NCBI GenBank assembly: GCA_029448655.1 | Contig: JACCLO010000014.1 | Span: 1,798,001-1,862,000, forward strand | Origin: Wolfiporia cocos | Taxonomy: Eukaryota; Basidiomycota; Agaricomycetes; Polyporales; Phaeolaceae | Direction of reading: 5' to 3' | DNA: 64,000 nucleotides | In this document: piece by piece, positions 21,983 through 33,492 of the stretch | Layout: the number at the start of each line of letters is the position of its first letter | Position numbering within the stretch: the stretch's first letter is position 1 | The notes under the pieces: generated by a model | What the model was told of the DNA's origin: nothing | Databases searched by the model: none | What the model saw: only the letters and a program-made list of their open reading frames with translations | Position numbers and translations under genes: made by a program

Positions 21983-22801
21983 TCATGCCAGTAGACCACA
22001 ATCACCTATCCACACCGACTCACTCGGTTGTCCTCCCGAGTCCCCGCCCACTCCGTCCAGACGCGACAGAACATCGTTGCCCTCCTTGAGCTCTCCAAAT
22101 CTCACGTACTTTCCATTGAGTTTACGAAGCTGGCTTTCGTCGTCGGAGAGAACGATAAAGAATTGCGAAGTGTTCGTGTTCTTCCCAGAATTGGCCATTG
22201 CGAGCGACCCTCGACACATTTTCTTCTTGAGACCTTCCTTGTCGTCGTTGAATTTACCGCCATAGATTGACTGGAGTACGAGGAGTTCAGTCTATACGGA
22301 GCGGACCGCAACACGCTGCGTACCTCTCCACCGCTTCCATCTCCTCGTGTAACATCTCCACCCTGCGCAATGAATCCCTTCACGATCCGATGGATAGGGC
22401 AGTTCAAATAATGGAGCATCTTGTTTGGCGCGTTCTTGCATGCTCCCTTCTCTCCGGTGCAAAGTGCCTTAAAGTTCGCAGTGGTCTTTGCTAGTCCGGG
22501 AGTCTCGTCGAGTTCAAACACAAGTCGCCCGGCTAGTAGAGGCGAAGGAGGGGCGAAACGCATTTGCATTGCATTCTGTTGAGGATAAGTATGCGTTCCA
22601 CACTCATAGATAGGACAGCCATACGTCGAGCTCTCTCAGAATGTCTTGCTGCTCCTCTGAAAGCTCCTGCGGTGTGGCAGGTAATCCGTATATTGAGGCA
22701 TTCTTCGATAGTAAAGTAGCGGTGGTTTCATACTCGGCCTGCGCGGCAGCGTGTTTGTCGCGGTCGCCGATGTAAATGTCAAGGTACGCTGAAGAGGACA
22801 T
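21983..22801 (-). CDS. Divergent cyclophilin-type peptidyl-prolyl isomerase
   Basis: Three exons join in frame. Exon 1 (22801 to about 22668) encodes a 44-residue helical leader with MSSSAYLDIYIGDRDKHAAA and EELSEEQQ-like sequence, a non-standard extension. The cyclophilin fold follows: RLVFELDETPGLAKTTANFK, NFKALCTGEKG, HRIVKGFIAQGGD with the catalytic Arg, GSGGESIYGGKF, SLAMANSGKNTNTSQFFI and KYVRFGELKEGNDVL. The tryptophan that contacts cyclosporin in CypA is not present in LRKLNGKYVRFG, so drug binding is likely weak. The stop is at 21983-21985. Its 3' end lies close to the tRNA-Ala gene. Confidence 0.9.
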
Positions 22802-23079
22802 TACGTGAACAATCGCGATGGTAGAAGGTGAGATCTTGAGAATCCGACTAGAGTCAACTTCCTATAGGGAGTTGACGATCTGCCTTGATTTGGAAGTTGA
22901 TCATCTCAATCATACTCAGGTTACTGCAATAAGCTCATTGCTCCATAACAGCAAAACTCGTGGACATCCTGTGCGCCATCCGCAGACATAATTGGATACT
23001 ACTAGCCGTCAAATACGGCATGTGAGCGAATTAGAGGCCGACCATTACGACTGCGCTGTCGCGTTACATCCTACAAATC

Positions 23080-25145
23080 TCAGGCTAGTGAATATCTGGC
23101 TGCAATTCGAAGTGCTGTCGGCGTACCAGACAAACCCTGCTCGCTGACCACGTTCGAGCATTCATATGTAGGGGTCTGTCCGCTAGGAACCGTGACGTTG
23201 ATGTCCTGGAACACCATACCGGGACAAGGTGCGGCGGAGCTGCACTGCAGGTCCACGACTGCATGGCAGAGTCAGCTGTCCGATCGCTGGAGACGAGCAT
23301 TGGAACTCATACTGATATTGCCAGTCGTCGAACCGGTAACATTTATGAAGGCCAGATTTGCAAACTGCAGCTTTGACGGAGCGTCGCCGCTGAAAATCTG
23401 TCAGGAGCTGATTTGGCCACTATCTGTCAACATTGCTACTTACGGAAGCGCGCCATTGGTTTGATATAGATGGATGGGAATGCTGACATTGTCGAGCAGC
23501 ATATTCCTCACAGTGACGTTTGTAACGAGACCTGTGCCAAAGTCAGATCGTTCAGGACAACTTGCATAAGGTGCATTGCACCAACCCAGGCCTCCTCCTC
23601 CGTCATCAGGTGGGAATCCAATCCTAGTGCCCGACCATGACTTGAAGTAGACCTATCTCATCGTTGGTAATCACCAGGAGCGCCATCTGCCGAAGTCATC
23701 TTACCCCGCTGCCCATGTTGGCTTGTATCTCAGAGCTGAGTCTGACCATCTATAGTGCGTCCGTCAGCATGCATTTTGGTAGGGTCAAGATACATACACG
23801 TGTATCTTCAAGTGTCACGTTTTCGACATGGTCAAACTACAAGGAGGCGTTTCAGTGACATACGTAAGAAGAATTCCAGAACTGCTCACAAGGTCCGCAT
23901 ATTGTCCCAGTGAGCCAAAGGCGATTCCATTACCACCGCGACAAGTTATGTTTCGCGCGTAGATGTTTGTCGAATTCTGACGACTTGTTGAGTGAGCATC
24001 TGCTTGAATGTCGACATCGTTTGCTACTCACCCCCTTGATTGCCAGACAATCGTCTCCCAATGTGATCTTAGCAAGCAGAGACCTGTGAGGGCGGACTAC
24101 GAAGTGGATCACTGATGCTTACATCCCAGTTCAGGAGCGTGATGTTGTCCGATCTGAAAGTGTCAATGCCTGCAAGTATTCAGCCCCACAGGACGCGAAC
24201 AGCGTGAGCCCAAATCTGTACCATCAGTGTTTGGCACCACGCTGTTGCCCATTGATCGTGAGATTCGCGACAGCAGTTGTTTAGCTTATTTGACACTCAC
24301 TTGTCTCCGTAGTATTCCGGATTAGTATTTGTCGCATTGCAATACATGCCATCATATACAACATCTTGAGACTCGGCAATTGCGTTGCACCAGAATGGCT
24401 GACCCTCGATCCTGAAGTTGGCGATGGTACCCCGAGTGGCTTGGTACACTGTCAATGCCACCGGTCGCCCGTCACCGTCAAGCCGGCTGCCAGTGCCATA
24501 CCAATTCCACCAGTATTGGCCGTTTCCAATGATGCCCCCCGTGTTGTACGCATCTACGACAAAGTCGCTTCCGGTGAGAACAAACCATGAGGCTTGACTC
24601 TGTTCATATTATAGTGACCCGAGAAAAGCTAAATCAGATCATGAAGACATACCTGAATGAATATGACCCTGTAAGTGTTCGCCGGGTCCATCCAGTATGG
24701 AAGGTCCGCTGTGAACTGAGGTGTGCGGCATCAGTTACACAATCCACTACTCCCGAAGGGAGTTCCAAACATTCAGATAGCCGTGCAGATCAACCCGAGA
24801 CGCCACAAGATCCCAAGTCATCTTCCTGCACAAGTGGGTCAATGCATGCTGATGAACAGATGTCTAGGCTATCCACCGAGTGACATTATATACACCCTCA
24901 GAGAACACCGTAGTGCCATAGTGACCGCATTCCTCGATAGCTGCTTCGATCTAGCAAGTGAGGCATAACGTTAGCCACAATTCGTGGAGTCTGCGTTGCC
25001 TACGGCTAACTTGGTCGGTGTCGTCCTGACCCTCGCCTAGTGGTGCAACGGTGCAAGTATTGTTTGTCCCGCGAGGTACATGGTCTCCTGAAGCGCGACC
25101 GAGCCATAAGCTCGCCACAAGCAACAGGCAAGATGCATACAGCAT
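23080..25145 (-). CDS. Exo-polygalacturonase (GH28)
   Basis: Secreted pectin-degrading enzyme split into a dozen or so small exons by 45-70 nt introns. A signal peptide MLYASCLLLVASLWLGRASG precedes NNTCTVAPLGEGQDDTDQ. Joined exons give TRKMTWDLVASRVDLHGY, NTYRVIFIQ, VVDAYNTGGIIGNGQYWWNW, QPFWCNAIAES, the catalytic NTDG-IDTFRSDN, GDDCLAIKG and CRGGNGIAFGSLGQYADL, then GVYFKSWSG. Asp residues of NTDG and GDD are the GH28 catalytic acids. The usual HG motif is GGNG, as I recall for the exo-acting clade. It ends at a TGA at 23080-23082. An in-frame ATG at 25184 is an alternative start, but 25145 gives a better signal peptide. Confidence 0.88.
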
Positions 25146-25200
25146 TGTGCCACCTGACAATGTGAGCGGACCCAGACACGGCACACGCTGCGTTCAGCGG

Positions 25201-25211
25201 CTTTTATATAT
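25201..25211 (-). promoter_or_regulatory. Possible TATA box of the GH28 gene
   Basis: A TATATAAAA-like motif on the minus strand lies about 56-66 bases upstream of the exo-polygalacturonase start codon. No other regulatory element was identified by eye. Confidence 0.4.
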
Positions 25212-25584
25212 ACGAAGGACACACTTCTCGAGGAAGTCATGAGAGTGGAAGTCGAGTCGACTCCAGCGACGTCCCGGTCAACTCAGAGGGGTGGCGGGCC
25301 GGGACCTGACCCAGCGCTTGATCCCGAGGACAGCCAAGTGACCATCCGACAAGCGTGCAAGTTTCCGCGTTACGATGCTTTTCCCGTGCACGGCCTGCGA
25401 TCATTCTCGGATATGCATATGCAATTCTGCTGGAGAGTGTATTAATGGGGTGCCCCCCTGACCAGGCCGCCACCCAAGTGCCCAGAGTTGGGGCGTACGT
25501 AGATTCTAAGACATGCACTCCTATAATATCCACATCGGTCCCCAAATGCGAAAATACAAGAATATCGATGCAAACCCGGAAATA
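25212..25584. other. Intergenic region between GH28 and GT90 genes
   Basis: Upstream of the minus-strand GH28 gene and downstream of the minus-strand GT90 gene. I see no coding exon, repeat or RNA gene in it. Confidence 0.4.
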
Positions 25585-27784
25585 TCAAAGCGTAAAGCTC
25601 ATTGAATCCCGGTCGTCAGACAGGAGTCTCGCGTACTCTAGGCACAATCTGTAGACATATGCTACGGACGGCTCGTCAGCCACAAGCAAATAGCGCAAGA
25701 CGAAGACGGTCTGGCCCACCTTCCATGTCGACCCGACGGCCGATCGTCCTCTTCCACTGCTTTCCTGCGCGAGCGATGCGTCGCAACCGGCGGTCACCGT
25801 CAATCGTTCGCCTCGCCGCAGGGGACGCCTCCAGCGCTGTCGAGTTCACCGCCTCCAGCGCCGACGCGGTGCCGCCAGAGAAGAATGCATGGATGTTATA
25901 AATCTCCTGATATGACTGTGACAGCGGGATGTAATGCAGCCTGCCGTGCGCTCCGTCATTTAATCGGCCAAAGTCGCAGACTGCGGTACGCACCATGGCT
26001 GAATCCAGTCGGAGAAGAACTCGCGATATACGGTCGACTTGATGACAGCGCTGTCCGACTCTATGAACGAGAAGAAGCGGCCCGAGTAGCCCATGCCGTC
26101 CACGTCGATGAGGTACTTGTGCTTCCAGTGATCGCCGAGGTTCACGCCCCCGTCGTCGAACCGGTGCTTGCTCACGAGCGCGTCGAGCCCACCGGGGTAG
26201 TTGTACCAGTCGACGACCTTGACGAAGGCAACGTCCATCACCTCCTCGTTCAACCTTCCAACGGGCACTTCCGCCGCGACATAGTGCGCGGAGCCGGGTG
26301 GGTCTGCGAAGACGACGGTCCGGTTCGTGTCGGAACTGTCGCTCGCCATGCGCACTAATCTGCGGCCTGTCAGCGCGCCACGCGTCGCACGCATCGAGAA
26401 GAATTACCTGTGCCGCTGGTATTGGGCCGCAAAGCCTGGCGGCGAGCTCCCGCCGCCAGTGGACGCACCCCGCCAGAAGATCTTGTCGCTCTTCTGCTCC
26501 CAGGGCGCCTCCATGTGGTCTACCTGCTTGAGCTGGAGGTTGACTGGATCATACCCGTACGTGTACCGGCGCGTCTGGCCGTAGTAGTAATGGCTTGGGA
26601 TGCGGATGTCCGAGTACCCAGGTGCGCGAGCAGGCGAGAATACGGGGAAGAGCACGGGAATCGTGCGCCAGTCAGAGAAAAAGTGACCCTGGTCGTAGTG
26701 CGCCCACGGATTATGACAGAACGAGTAGTTGCCACTCACGCTGCGCATAAACATGAACTCCTCCGTCTGCGCGGCGAGCTGGCTTGTGCGGTTCGAAGAT
26801 GACGGCGCCCGGAGGGAACTGAATAGTCGACGCGCAGGCGTACCGGGCTCGCACGTCCGGCGGTATGCCTCCCATACGTTCCCCTCACCGCGCCAGTCAG
26901 CGGCGTACACGCCGCTCAGCTCTGCCTCGATGCTGCCTGCACGTATCGCGCGTGAATGGCGAGCGGCTGTCGAGGACGTTCTCACTCACCTGGCCCGGAC
27001 TGTGTTGTTAAATTCGGGTACACGCGCTGCTCCCAGGGAACGAGAATGCGCCCCTCCGCCATCGCATTTATCGGGAAGTCTAGGTCGGGGAGCTGCAGAT
27101 AAGATTCGTACCTGCTACGCGCCCGTGTGCGGGAGACTCACCTGGTGCTGAAACTTGTCGAGCATGAGTGCGAAGCCCCGCGCACGCGCGCTCACATCGC
27201 CGCTCTCAGGGCCGTCCTTGACGTTAACCGCGGTAGCCTTGCCGTCTCGTACCCTCACTAGATCGATAGAGGGTAGATGCCCAGCCTTCGAACGCGCATT
27301 AGCACTGCAGTCGCGCGCATAGTCGAAGACATACCAATGTAGCACGCTGTCGGACGTCCTCTCCAGATAGCGCCCAGAACGGAGCGAGGTCCTCATTGAC
27401 CCCGTCGTACTCGTCAATCATGAGCACGTCGTTGTCCTTCGCGAACCTCCACCAGTCGTCAAAGCCCCGCGGGGGCTTCCTGCCGTACCTCCGCTCATAT
27501 TCTGCCACCGCAGCCTCGAGCGTCTTGCTCTGCTTGGAAAGCAGCTGCCGGAAACTCTCCTCGGCGTCGGACATGAGCTTGGGTATCGGGTGCTCCTTGA
27601 TGACGGGCTTGCCATCTCCCAGGCCGAAGGGGATGATGCTGGACGCGCTCGGAAGGAGTGAGTTATCTGGAAAATTGGAGTTTCTGCGTCTTCGTCCAGC
27701 CCAGATGCCCCCTTGCGTAAACGCGACTATGATGGCAAGCAAGAAGAGCAAGCCTGTCTTGTGCGCAGACAGACCATTGTACAT
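25585..27784 (-). CDS. GT90-family (CAP10-type) glycosyltransferase
   Basis: Type II membrane enzyme of the CAP10 family; Cryptococcus members include beta-1,2-xylosyltransferases. Exons join in frame on the minus strand. The N-terminus MYNGLSAHKTGLLFLLAIIVAFTQ carries the anchor. A stem with ERRYGRKPPRGFDDWWRFAKDN leads to LPDLDFPINAMAEGRILVPWE. The catalytic part has DKIFWRGASTGGGS, HKYLIDVDGMGYSGRFFSF, and SDSAVIKSTVYREFFSDW with LHYIPLSQSYQEIYNIHAFF. The protein ends with GKQWKRTIGRRVDMEAYVYRLCLEYARL and a TGA at 25585-25587. All family landmarks are present. It is the third gene here related to capsule synthesis, after the GT69 and SGNH genes. Confidence 0.9.
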
Positions 27785-28117
27785 GCCGGTGTGTGCGCTG
27801 TCTCGACGCGCTCTATGCCAACGTCGTCAATCCAAAGCGTGATATGTTACACGACCCTGAACAAGCCAGTAAGGCGTTCACAGTCAGTGCAGATCAACGT
27901 AGACCCGTAACGACCTGAAGAATCAAGCGAATGAGCAATTGAAGAGGTTCACAGACGCGAGCGACCACTACAGTAAATATCCTGAATCTGGCATACATCG
28001 GCGCTTAGTATACGCGCTTGTTCATACACAGGCCTCCACTATATTCACACATCAGCGGTTAATTCAAGGAAACCTCAGACGAACAAAACAGATGCAAGAG
28101 AGTACGAAGATAAAAAT

Positions 28118-28200
28118 GGACATTCAGGGGATTGAACCCTGGACCTCACGCAAGCAACTTGCAATGCGAAGCGTGCGCGCTACCACTGTGCCAAATGCCC
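28118..28200 (-). tRNA. tRNA-Ala (anticodon CGC) with 12 nt intron
   Basis: Minus strand. Acceptor arms GGGCATT/AATGTCC include the G3:U70 pair. The T arm CAGGG/CCCTG encloses TTCAATC. The anticodon stem CACGC/GCGTG encloses 19 bases that resolve to a 7-base loop with CGC and a 12-base intron. Body sequence is nearly identical to the tRNA-Ala(TGC) at 21848-21926, showing common descent with a changed first anticodon base and a different intron. Confidence 0.9.
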
Positions 28201-28346
28201 GTGATTAATTATGTAATTAACAAATATTCATATGCTTACTTGCTTTATTCCAAACACTGCAACCAACCAGTGCAGCATTCCAGTGCTCCTAGGTGTGCAG
28301 CCGCAACTTAAACGAGCTTGCAGCTTATCCTTTACCTTTGGAAACA

Positions 28347-30219
28347 ATGGACGTTGACATCATCGAGGACGCTGAGCAGCAGCCGGAGACCACGAAGTCT
28401 GCAGGCAAACGGCCTCTTAGCCTCCCGGTGGATGATGCCCATCCATTCGAGTTGGACGCGTTCTGTTCAAGTTACACAGGTAAGCCTCACCTCCCAATGT
28501 CAAGTGGAACGCGAACCGACACATCGCATATAGGGCGGACACTAGTAGATCGTCTGAGCCACATCATCACGCTATGTCCCACCATCGCAGGGCAGGCACT
28601 ACAACTCGCGCTCACTGAGGTCTTCAAACTGCGCGATCCTAATTTGTATCGATCCGTTCTGGCCGCATACGAGCAGGCAGCCAACAACTCAAATGGACAG
28701 CTCCCACCCGTTACGGAGGTCGCTCCCTTCAACCAGAAATGGGTGGACGAGACGACTCAGAGGAATCAGGCGGATCGCAACAAGCTGGAGGTGGAACTTA
28801 AGACATATACAAGCAATATGATCAAGGAGAGCGTTAGGGTGTGTATTTGTCCCTCGAGAGATTGTGTCTGCTCGCTGATGTACTGGATCCAGATGGCGCA
28901 TCGCGATTTGGGCGAATTCTTCCGCCAGACGGGAGACCACGCTTCAGCAATTAAGCATTATACCAAGTCGCGGGAGTTTTGTACCACTAGCCAGCACGTC
29001 CTCGAGATGTGTATGACTGTCATCGAGGTAAACAGTCGTCCCATCGCGCGCGCTCTTCTCTTAGTCTGTGTACCAGCTTCTCATTGAGTTCCGCAACTAC
29101 CCGCATATCTCGACGTACGTGTTCAAAGCAGACACCGCACTTGACGCAAGCACCAGTGCCGCGCGTGCAAATGCGAATGCTGCGGGTCCGACCGCGCCTG
29201 CAGGCGCCGCATCGGCTGCCAGAGACAAGGTGAATGCAGAACGTGACAGGGTGCAGAGCAAGCTCGACCTTGCTGTTGCGCTCTCCCACCTCGGACAAGG
29301 CCAGTACGAGAAGGCCGCCACAGCCTTCCTCAAGGTCGGGCCTATCAAGCATATCGAGGATTGGCTGGGACAGGTAAGTTCGATCCTCGCGAGACTCTTA
29401 TCAGGGACAAAGTGGTGATCTCTGCCGATAGCTCATCGCGCCTTCCGATGTTGCTGTGTATGCAACGCTTTGCGCGCTGGCGACATTTACGCGGCCGACG
29501 ATTCGCACGCAAGTGCTTGACAATGACACCTTTGGCGTATACATCGAGCAGGAGCCGTACGTACGGGAGATTCTCGAGGCGTATATGGGGAACCGCTTCA
29601 AGACCGTCCTCGAGCTGCTCGAACGTTACTCTGTGCGTACTACTCAGTTTCAATTTCATGCTTCGTCTTACTGATTGTTTTCCCAGACACGCCACAGTGT
29701 TGACATACACCTCACTCAGCATATGACAAGTCTCGCTAACATGATCCGAAGCCGCGCTCTCGTCTTGTACTTCCAGCCGTTCGCGTCTATCAAGCTCGAG
29801 CGCATGAGTGTGGCGTTCGGGTGGTCGATCGAGGAGCTCGAGCAGCACGTTGTTGCGCTCATTCAAGCCGGCGAGATCCATGCGAGGGTCGACAGGCAGA
29901 ATAAGGTAGATCGCTCTCGGTCTCCATTCGACATTGGCTCTGACAACATGCATGCAGACTCTGAAAGCGAAGGAAACAGACCAGCGCGCCGCCCTCTTTG
30001 CACGTGCTATGAAGTCCGGCGAATCCATGCAGTCATCGAACCGCAAGCTGCTCCTGCGCATGCGTCTGTGCGTATTCTTCATTTATTGCTGGGGTTACGA
30101 TGTCATTGAGGCGCCCAACCAGACAACAAGCAGACCTCATTGTGAAGGCACCGAAGAACACGCAACCCGTCACGCTTCTTCACTCCTCCGAGATGGACTA
30201 TCGGTCTACGTACTGGTAG
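28347..30219 (+). CDS. CSN1: COP9 signalosome subunit 1 (PCI-domain protein)
   Basis: Subunit of the deneddylase complex that removes NEDD8 from cullins. Eight exons (28347-28479, 28534-28838, 28893-29027, 29077-29373, 29432-29632, 29687-29905, 29958-30067, 30123-30219) give 498 residues. The helical repeat region includes MAHRDLGEFFRQTGDHASAI and HLGQGQYEKAATAFLKV. An Ala-rich linker precedes KVNAERDRVQSKLDLAVAL. The PCI part runs from YATLCALATFTRP to SIKLERMSVAFGWSIEELEQ and GEIHARVDRQNK. The tail contains QADLIVKAPKN. These are the CSN1/RPN7-type blocks; CSN1 is preferred over RPN7 because of the PCI and tail sequence. An in-frame ATG lies at 28293. Confidence 0.85.
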
Positions 30220-30600
30220 TTTACTGCGCCGTCTTCATCATTGTATTGTACTGCATCATGTTCCCCCGTGTATCTTGTTGTGTAAGCTGTATGTTTCGGG
30301 ATCTTATCCTTGTGCAATTGCAAGCAGGGAAGCGTGCAAATGCCCTATACGAGACAGCCGAATGCAAGATTATTCATCTTCATTGTATATTAAACTTGCG
30401 ACGGATGCGCCATATGGCTGCAAGCACGGACTCCTACCAAACCGATCGCAATTATGCCAGAGACGACTTACCATGTTACGCACAAAAGCAATTACCGAAG
30501 CGGTCGCGAACAAGCTCAAGATGCAGAGTCTCCCAGAATCCATAAAATCTAGATGGAATGAGTCTTGTGACATAGAACATGAAGGCCCGCAAGACTTGTT
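30220..30600. other. Convergent 3' region between CSN1 and NOP53
   Basis: No gene is visible. The sequence is of average composition and contains the 3' ends of two convergent genes. Confidence 0.4.
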
Positions 30601-32297
30601 TCACTGCTCCCGATCGAATCTCTTCCACGCATGTTTCTCGTACTCCTTCATCTTGGCCCTGCGTTGCTTCGTCCTGAAAACAAAGATGAATAATATCACA
30701 GACGGTGTGGGCCGACATACATACAATATGGGCACACGGGGCTCTATCAATGCGCGATGTTGCATGCTGAGGAACCGATCCCTGAACAAATTGCCTTCAG
30801 GCTGTCGAAAGCCATTTGAGCTCGATAAGACACACGCCGATACGTTTAGGATATCCGCGTACCTTCAAAGCCCGCAGACTCTCACTCAGTTCATCTCCCA
30901 GCTGAACATCAATTTCGCCCTCTGGGACCTTGTGCTTGCCCACTCGCTGCCCAGCCAATCCCTTCTTCCTTTTCTCCAGCTCCGCCTCGTGGCGCTGTGC
31001 GTGCAGCCGCTCACGTGCAGCCATACTCCTCTTCAGTGCCTTACGCATCGACTTTGCCGAGTCGATTGATGCAAGCGTGCGCTTGCGGGCCCGTTTCTCC
31101 TCGAGAGCTCGGCGCTGAAAACGTGGATCCGTTTCAGTCTGAAGTAAAGTCCAAAAGAGTCGCTACGCACCTCCGCACGGAGCCTCTCAGCCTTGCGCCT
31201 CTGTTGCTTCGTCTTCCGCGCCGGCATCTTCTTAACTACTCGCTCTCCCGTGGGCTCTGCGTCCACATCTTCCTCTCCTTCGCGCACTTCGTCCACCAGC
31301 ATGCCTGGCGCGACGCCCTTAGGCTCGTCGATCGTCGCCAATCTGCTAGCTGCTGCCATTTGTGCCTTGAACTTGTTGAGCTCTGCGGCCTTTTTTACGC
31401 GCTGTTCTTCGATCTCATGTGCGGTCCGCAAGAGCTCTTGATGAGAAGAGACAAGGGGGTTGTACGACGTGCCCTCGTGGGGCGAGGGGACGGCGGGGAG
31501 TGTGATATGGGCGCGAGGATGAGGTGTACTTGGTGGCTATGAGGAGGGCGTGTATATGAATGAATCGCTGAGAAATTGAGCTTCACGCAAGAGGCAACGC
31601 ACCTTGACGTTCGTGCCTTCGACTGAATCGTTCCACACATCGTACGTCCCGCTCTTTTTCGCCGCCTCGCTAAGTTCCATCAGCGCACTCCCTGCGCCAA
31701 CCTTGGTCGTGTCCACCACCGTATTGAACAAGCCCCTCTGTTTCCGCTTGCTAATCCGGAGCAGCCGTCCCTTCTCGTCATAGGTCGGTGTTTTGCGCTT
31801 GAGCGCACTTGCAGAACTGGCGCGGGAGTGTACAGCAGGGACAGCCGAGCGCTGTGCAAGAATTTTCGCAGACGTAAGGAGGGAGTTGGAGAACTTTGAC
31901 CGGGCCTTCCGGACTGCAGACAATGAGCTTAGAAATGGAACTATAAAGCTATACTAGCACGCACCATGCTCATCGCCCTTCACGTCGATTTGGAACAGCT
32001 CTTGGTCCGTCTTCTTCTGCAGGATTGACCTAGAGCAACCCGTTCAGAATGAGGCACCTGCGCACCGTCACTCGAATTCACCTCGGAGTGTAGGAGATGT
32101 ACATACCCAGTGACCCTTTCTTCAGCACGCAGGCCCTCCATGCCCTCCTCTATCTCCTCGATGTTCACATTTTTCCTCCATGCTTTCTTGCCCTTCCGAC
32201 TGGATTGATTGTGCTGCGCGGGTGCGCCGACAGAAGATGCGGCATTTTTGGTCTTCGCCGTGCTGGGCGCATGTGTGGGCGCAGGTTTTACAGACAT
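30601..32297 (-). CDS. NOP53: NOP53-like 60S ribosome biogenesis factor
   Basis: Nucleolar protein that brings the exosome helicase Mtr4 to pre-60S particles for ITS2 processing. Exons join on the minus strand. The N-terminus is basic and low complexity, then SSRKGKKAWRKNVNIEEIEEG, a diagnostic Nop53 block, followed by LFQIDVKGDE. The middle is rich in lysine and glutamate with coiled-coil character (ARKTKQQRRKAERLRAE; RKALKRSMAARERLHAQRHE). The C-terminal part has GKHKVPEGEIDVQLGDELSE, LFRDRFLSMQHRALIEPRVP and EYEKHAWKRFDREQ. All family landmarks from N- to C-terminus are present. Confidence 0.88.
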
Positions 32298-32421
32298 GCT
32301 GGCGTTTTGCAGGTTGACAGTGAATTACGAGCGAGAGTGCATAAGGGACGAGGATCTGGTGAGAGATCTGCCCTTAAATTTGGAATGGCTATATTAGCTA
32401 ACTTTCAGATAATTCAGCACC

Positions 32422-32504
32422 GCATTAATGGGGTAGTGGTAACCTGGGTCGTTGCCATCTCGAGTGATCTCGACCCGCCGGGGGTTCGATTCCCCCTTAA
32501 TGCA
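32422..32504 (+). tRNA. tRNA-Gly (anticodon GCC) with about 12 nt intron
   Basis: Acceptor arms GCATTAA/TTAATGC, T arm GGGGG/CCCCC around TTCGATT, D arm with GGGGTAGTGGTAACC. The anticodon stem GGTCG/CGACC encloses TTGCCAT plus an intron of about 12 bases (CTCGAGTGATC region). Discriminator base A. This matches eukaryotic tRNA-Gly(GCC). Confidence 0.92.
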
Positions 32505-32655
32505 TGGTTTTTGGCGCATTTCAGGCCGGTATCGTTTTGCGACGCTTCTTAAGCTTGTTTTTCACTCAATTTCGGGCAATCTCATGATCTTATACTCATC
32601 GTCGTTTACAAGAACTGGCAAGTTCTAACTATCTTGTCCACTGAGGTATCTCAAG

Positions 32656-33492
32656 TCATGTACGCAGCCAGGCGGTCTTTGCTATCTTTTTAAGGCGTTT
32701 TTGTTCCTTGAACCGTTCCTGCAAATAACGGTCAGCATCAACAAGGGTTAGTCTTTATATCGTACGTACTAGATCTTTCTTTGTTGGTCGCTTGCGCTTC
32801 TTGGTCTCCTCCTCGTGCGCCTCCTCAAGCTTCCGTGTCTCGACTTCCCTCTCCCAGGCATTAACGTCAAAGTAGAACTCGCTCATGCGCTTTGCACGTT
32901 CGTACTCCGAAAGGTGGCTCGGGTCGCGACCGTCTGGACGGGTGAACGCTCCAGTGCGCGCGTTGAACTTCGCTGTATACGTCAAGGCAGCAGGGTTCGA
33001 GGGTCCGGCGGCAAGCGAGGGGTCGAGGTATGCTAGCGCAGGATCGATGCCCTCGGCCGCGGCGGCAGCCTGAAGGTCGTACGTCGGCGCAGCCGGCGAC
33101 GAGCCTGCGGCTGCTGAGGGGTCAACGGACGCACCATCAGTGGGCGCGGGCTGGAACGGGTTCGTCCATGTCGTCTCCTGCGTCCTCGCGTTGTAGAAGT
33201 AGTACGCGTTGTGCGTCGGAGACCAGATCGCTTGCCAGTCGCCGTTGGTGGCGGTTGGGGTTGGGACTGCTGATGGTGCCGGGCTGGCTGCAGTAGACGA
33301 CGATGCGACGGGGGCATCGGGTGTTCCCTCAGACGCTCCCTCAGACGCTCCCTGGGATTCGTGCTGTGAATCAGACTTTGCTGCAGCCTCGGCCTCAGCC
33401 TTGTCGAACTGCGGTGAGGGCGAGCGGTCTGCAGTGTCTGGCTGCTTACCGTTGCCGGTAGCTGGAGAGGGACTCCTTGAGGTGGTGGACAT
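32656..33492 (-). CDS. WW-domain protein
   Basis: Two exons: a long first exon from 33492 and a short last exon encoding RFKEQKRLKKIAKTAWLRT, with a stop at 32656-32658. The N-terminal 75 residues are low-complexity Ser/Ala/Pro. One WW domain lies near residues 84-115 (DWQAIWSPTHNAYYFYNART followed by TTWTNPF); the two signature tryptophans and the YYFYN core are intact, so it should bind proline-rich ligands. After a second low-complexity region come YERAKRMSEFYFDVNAWERE and a basic region KKRKRPTKKDLERFKE, a probable nuclear signal. WW proteins with such basic tails often work in splicing or transcription; that role is inferred. Confidence 0.8.
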
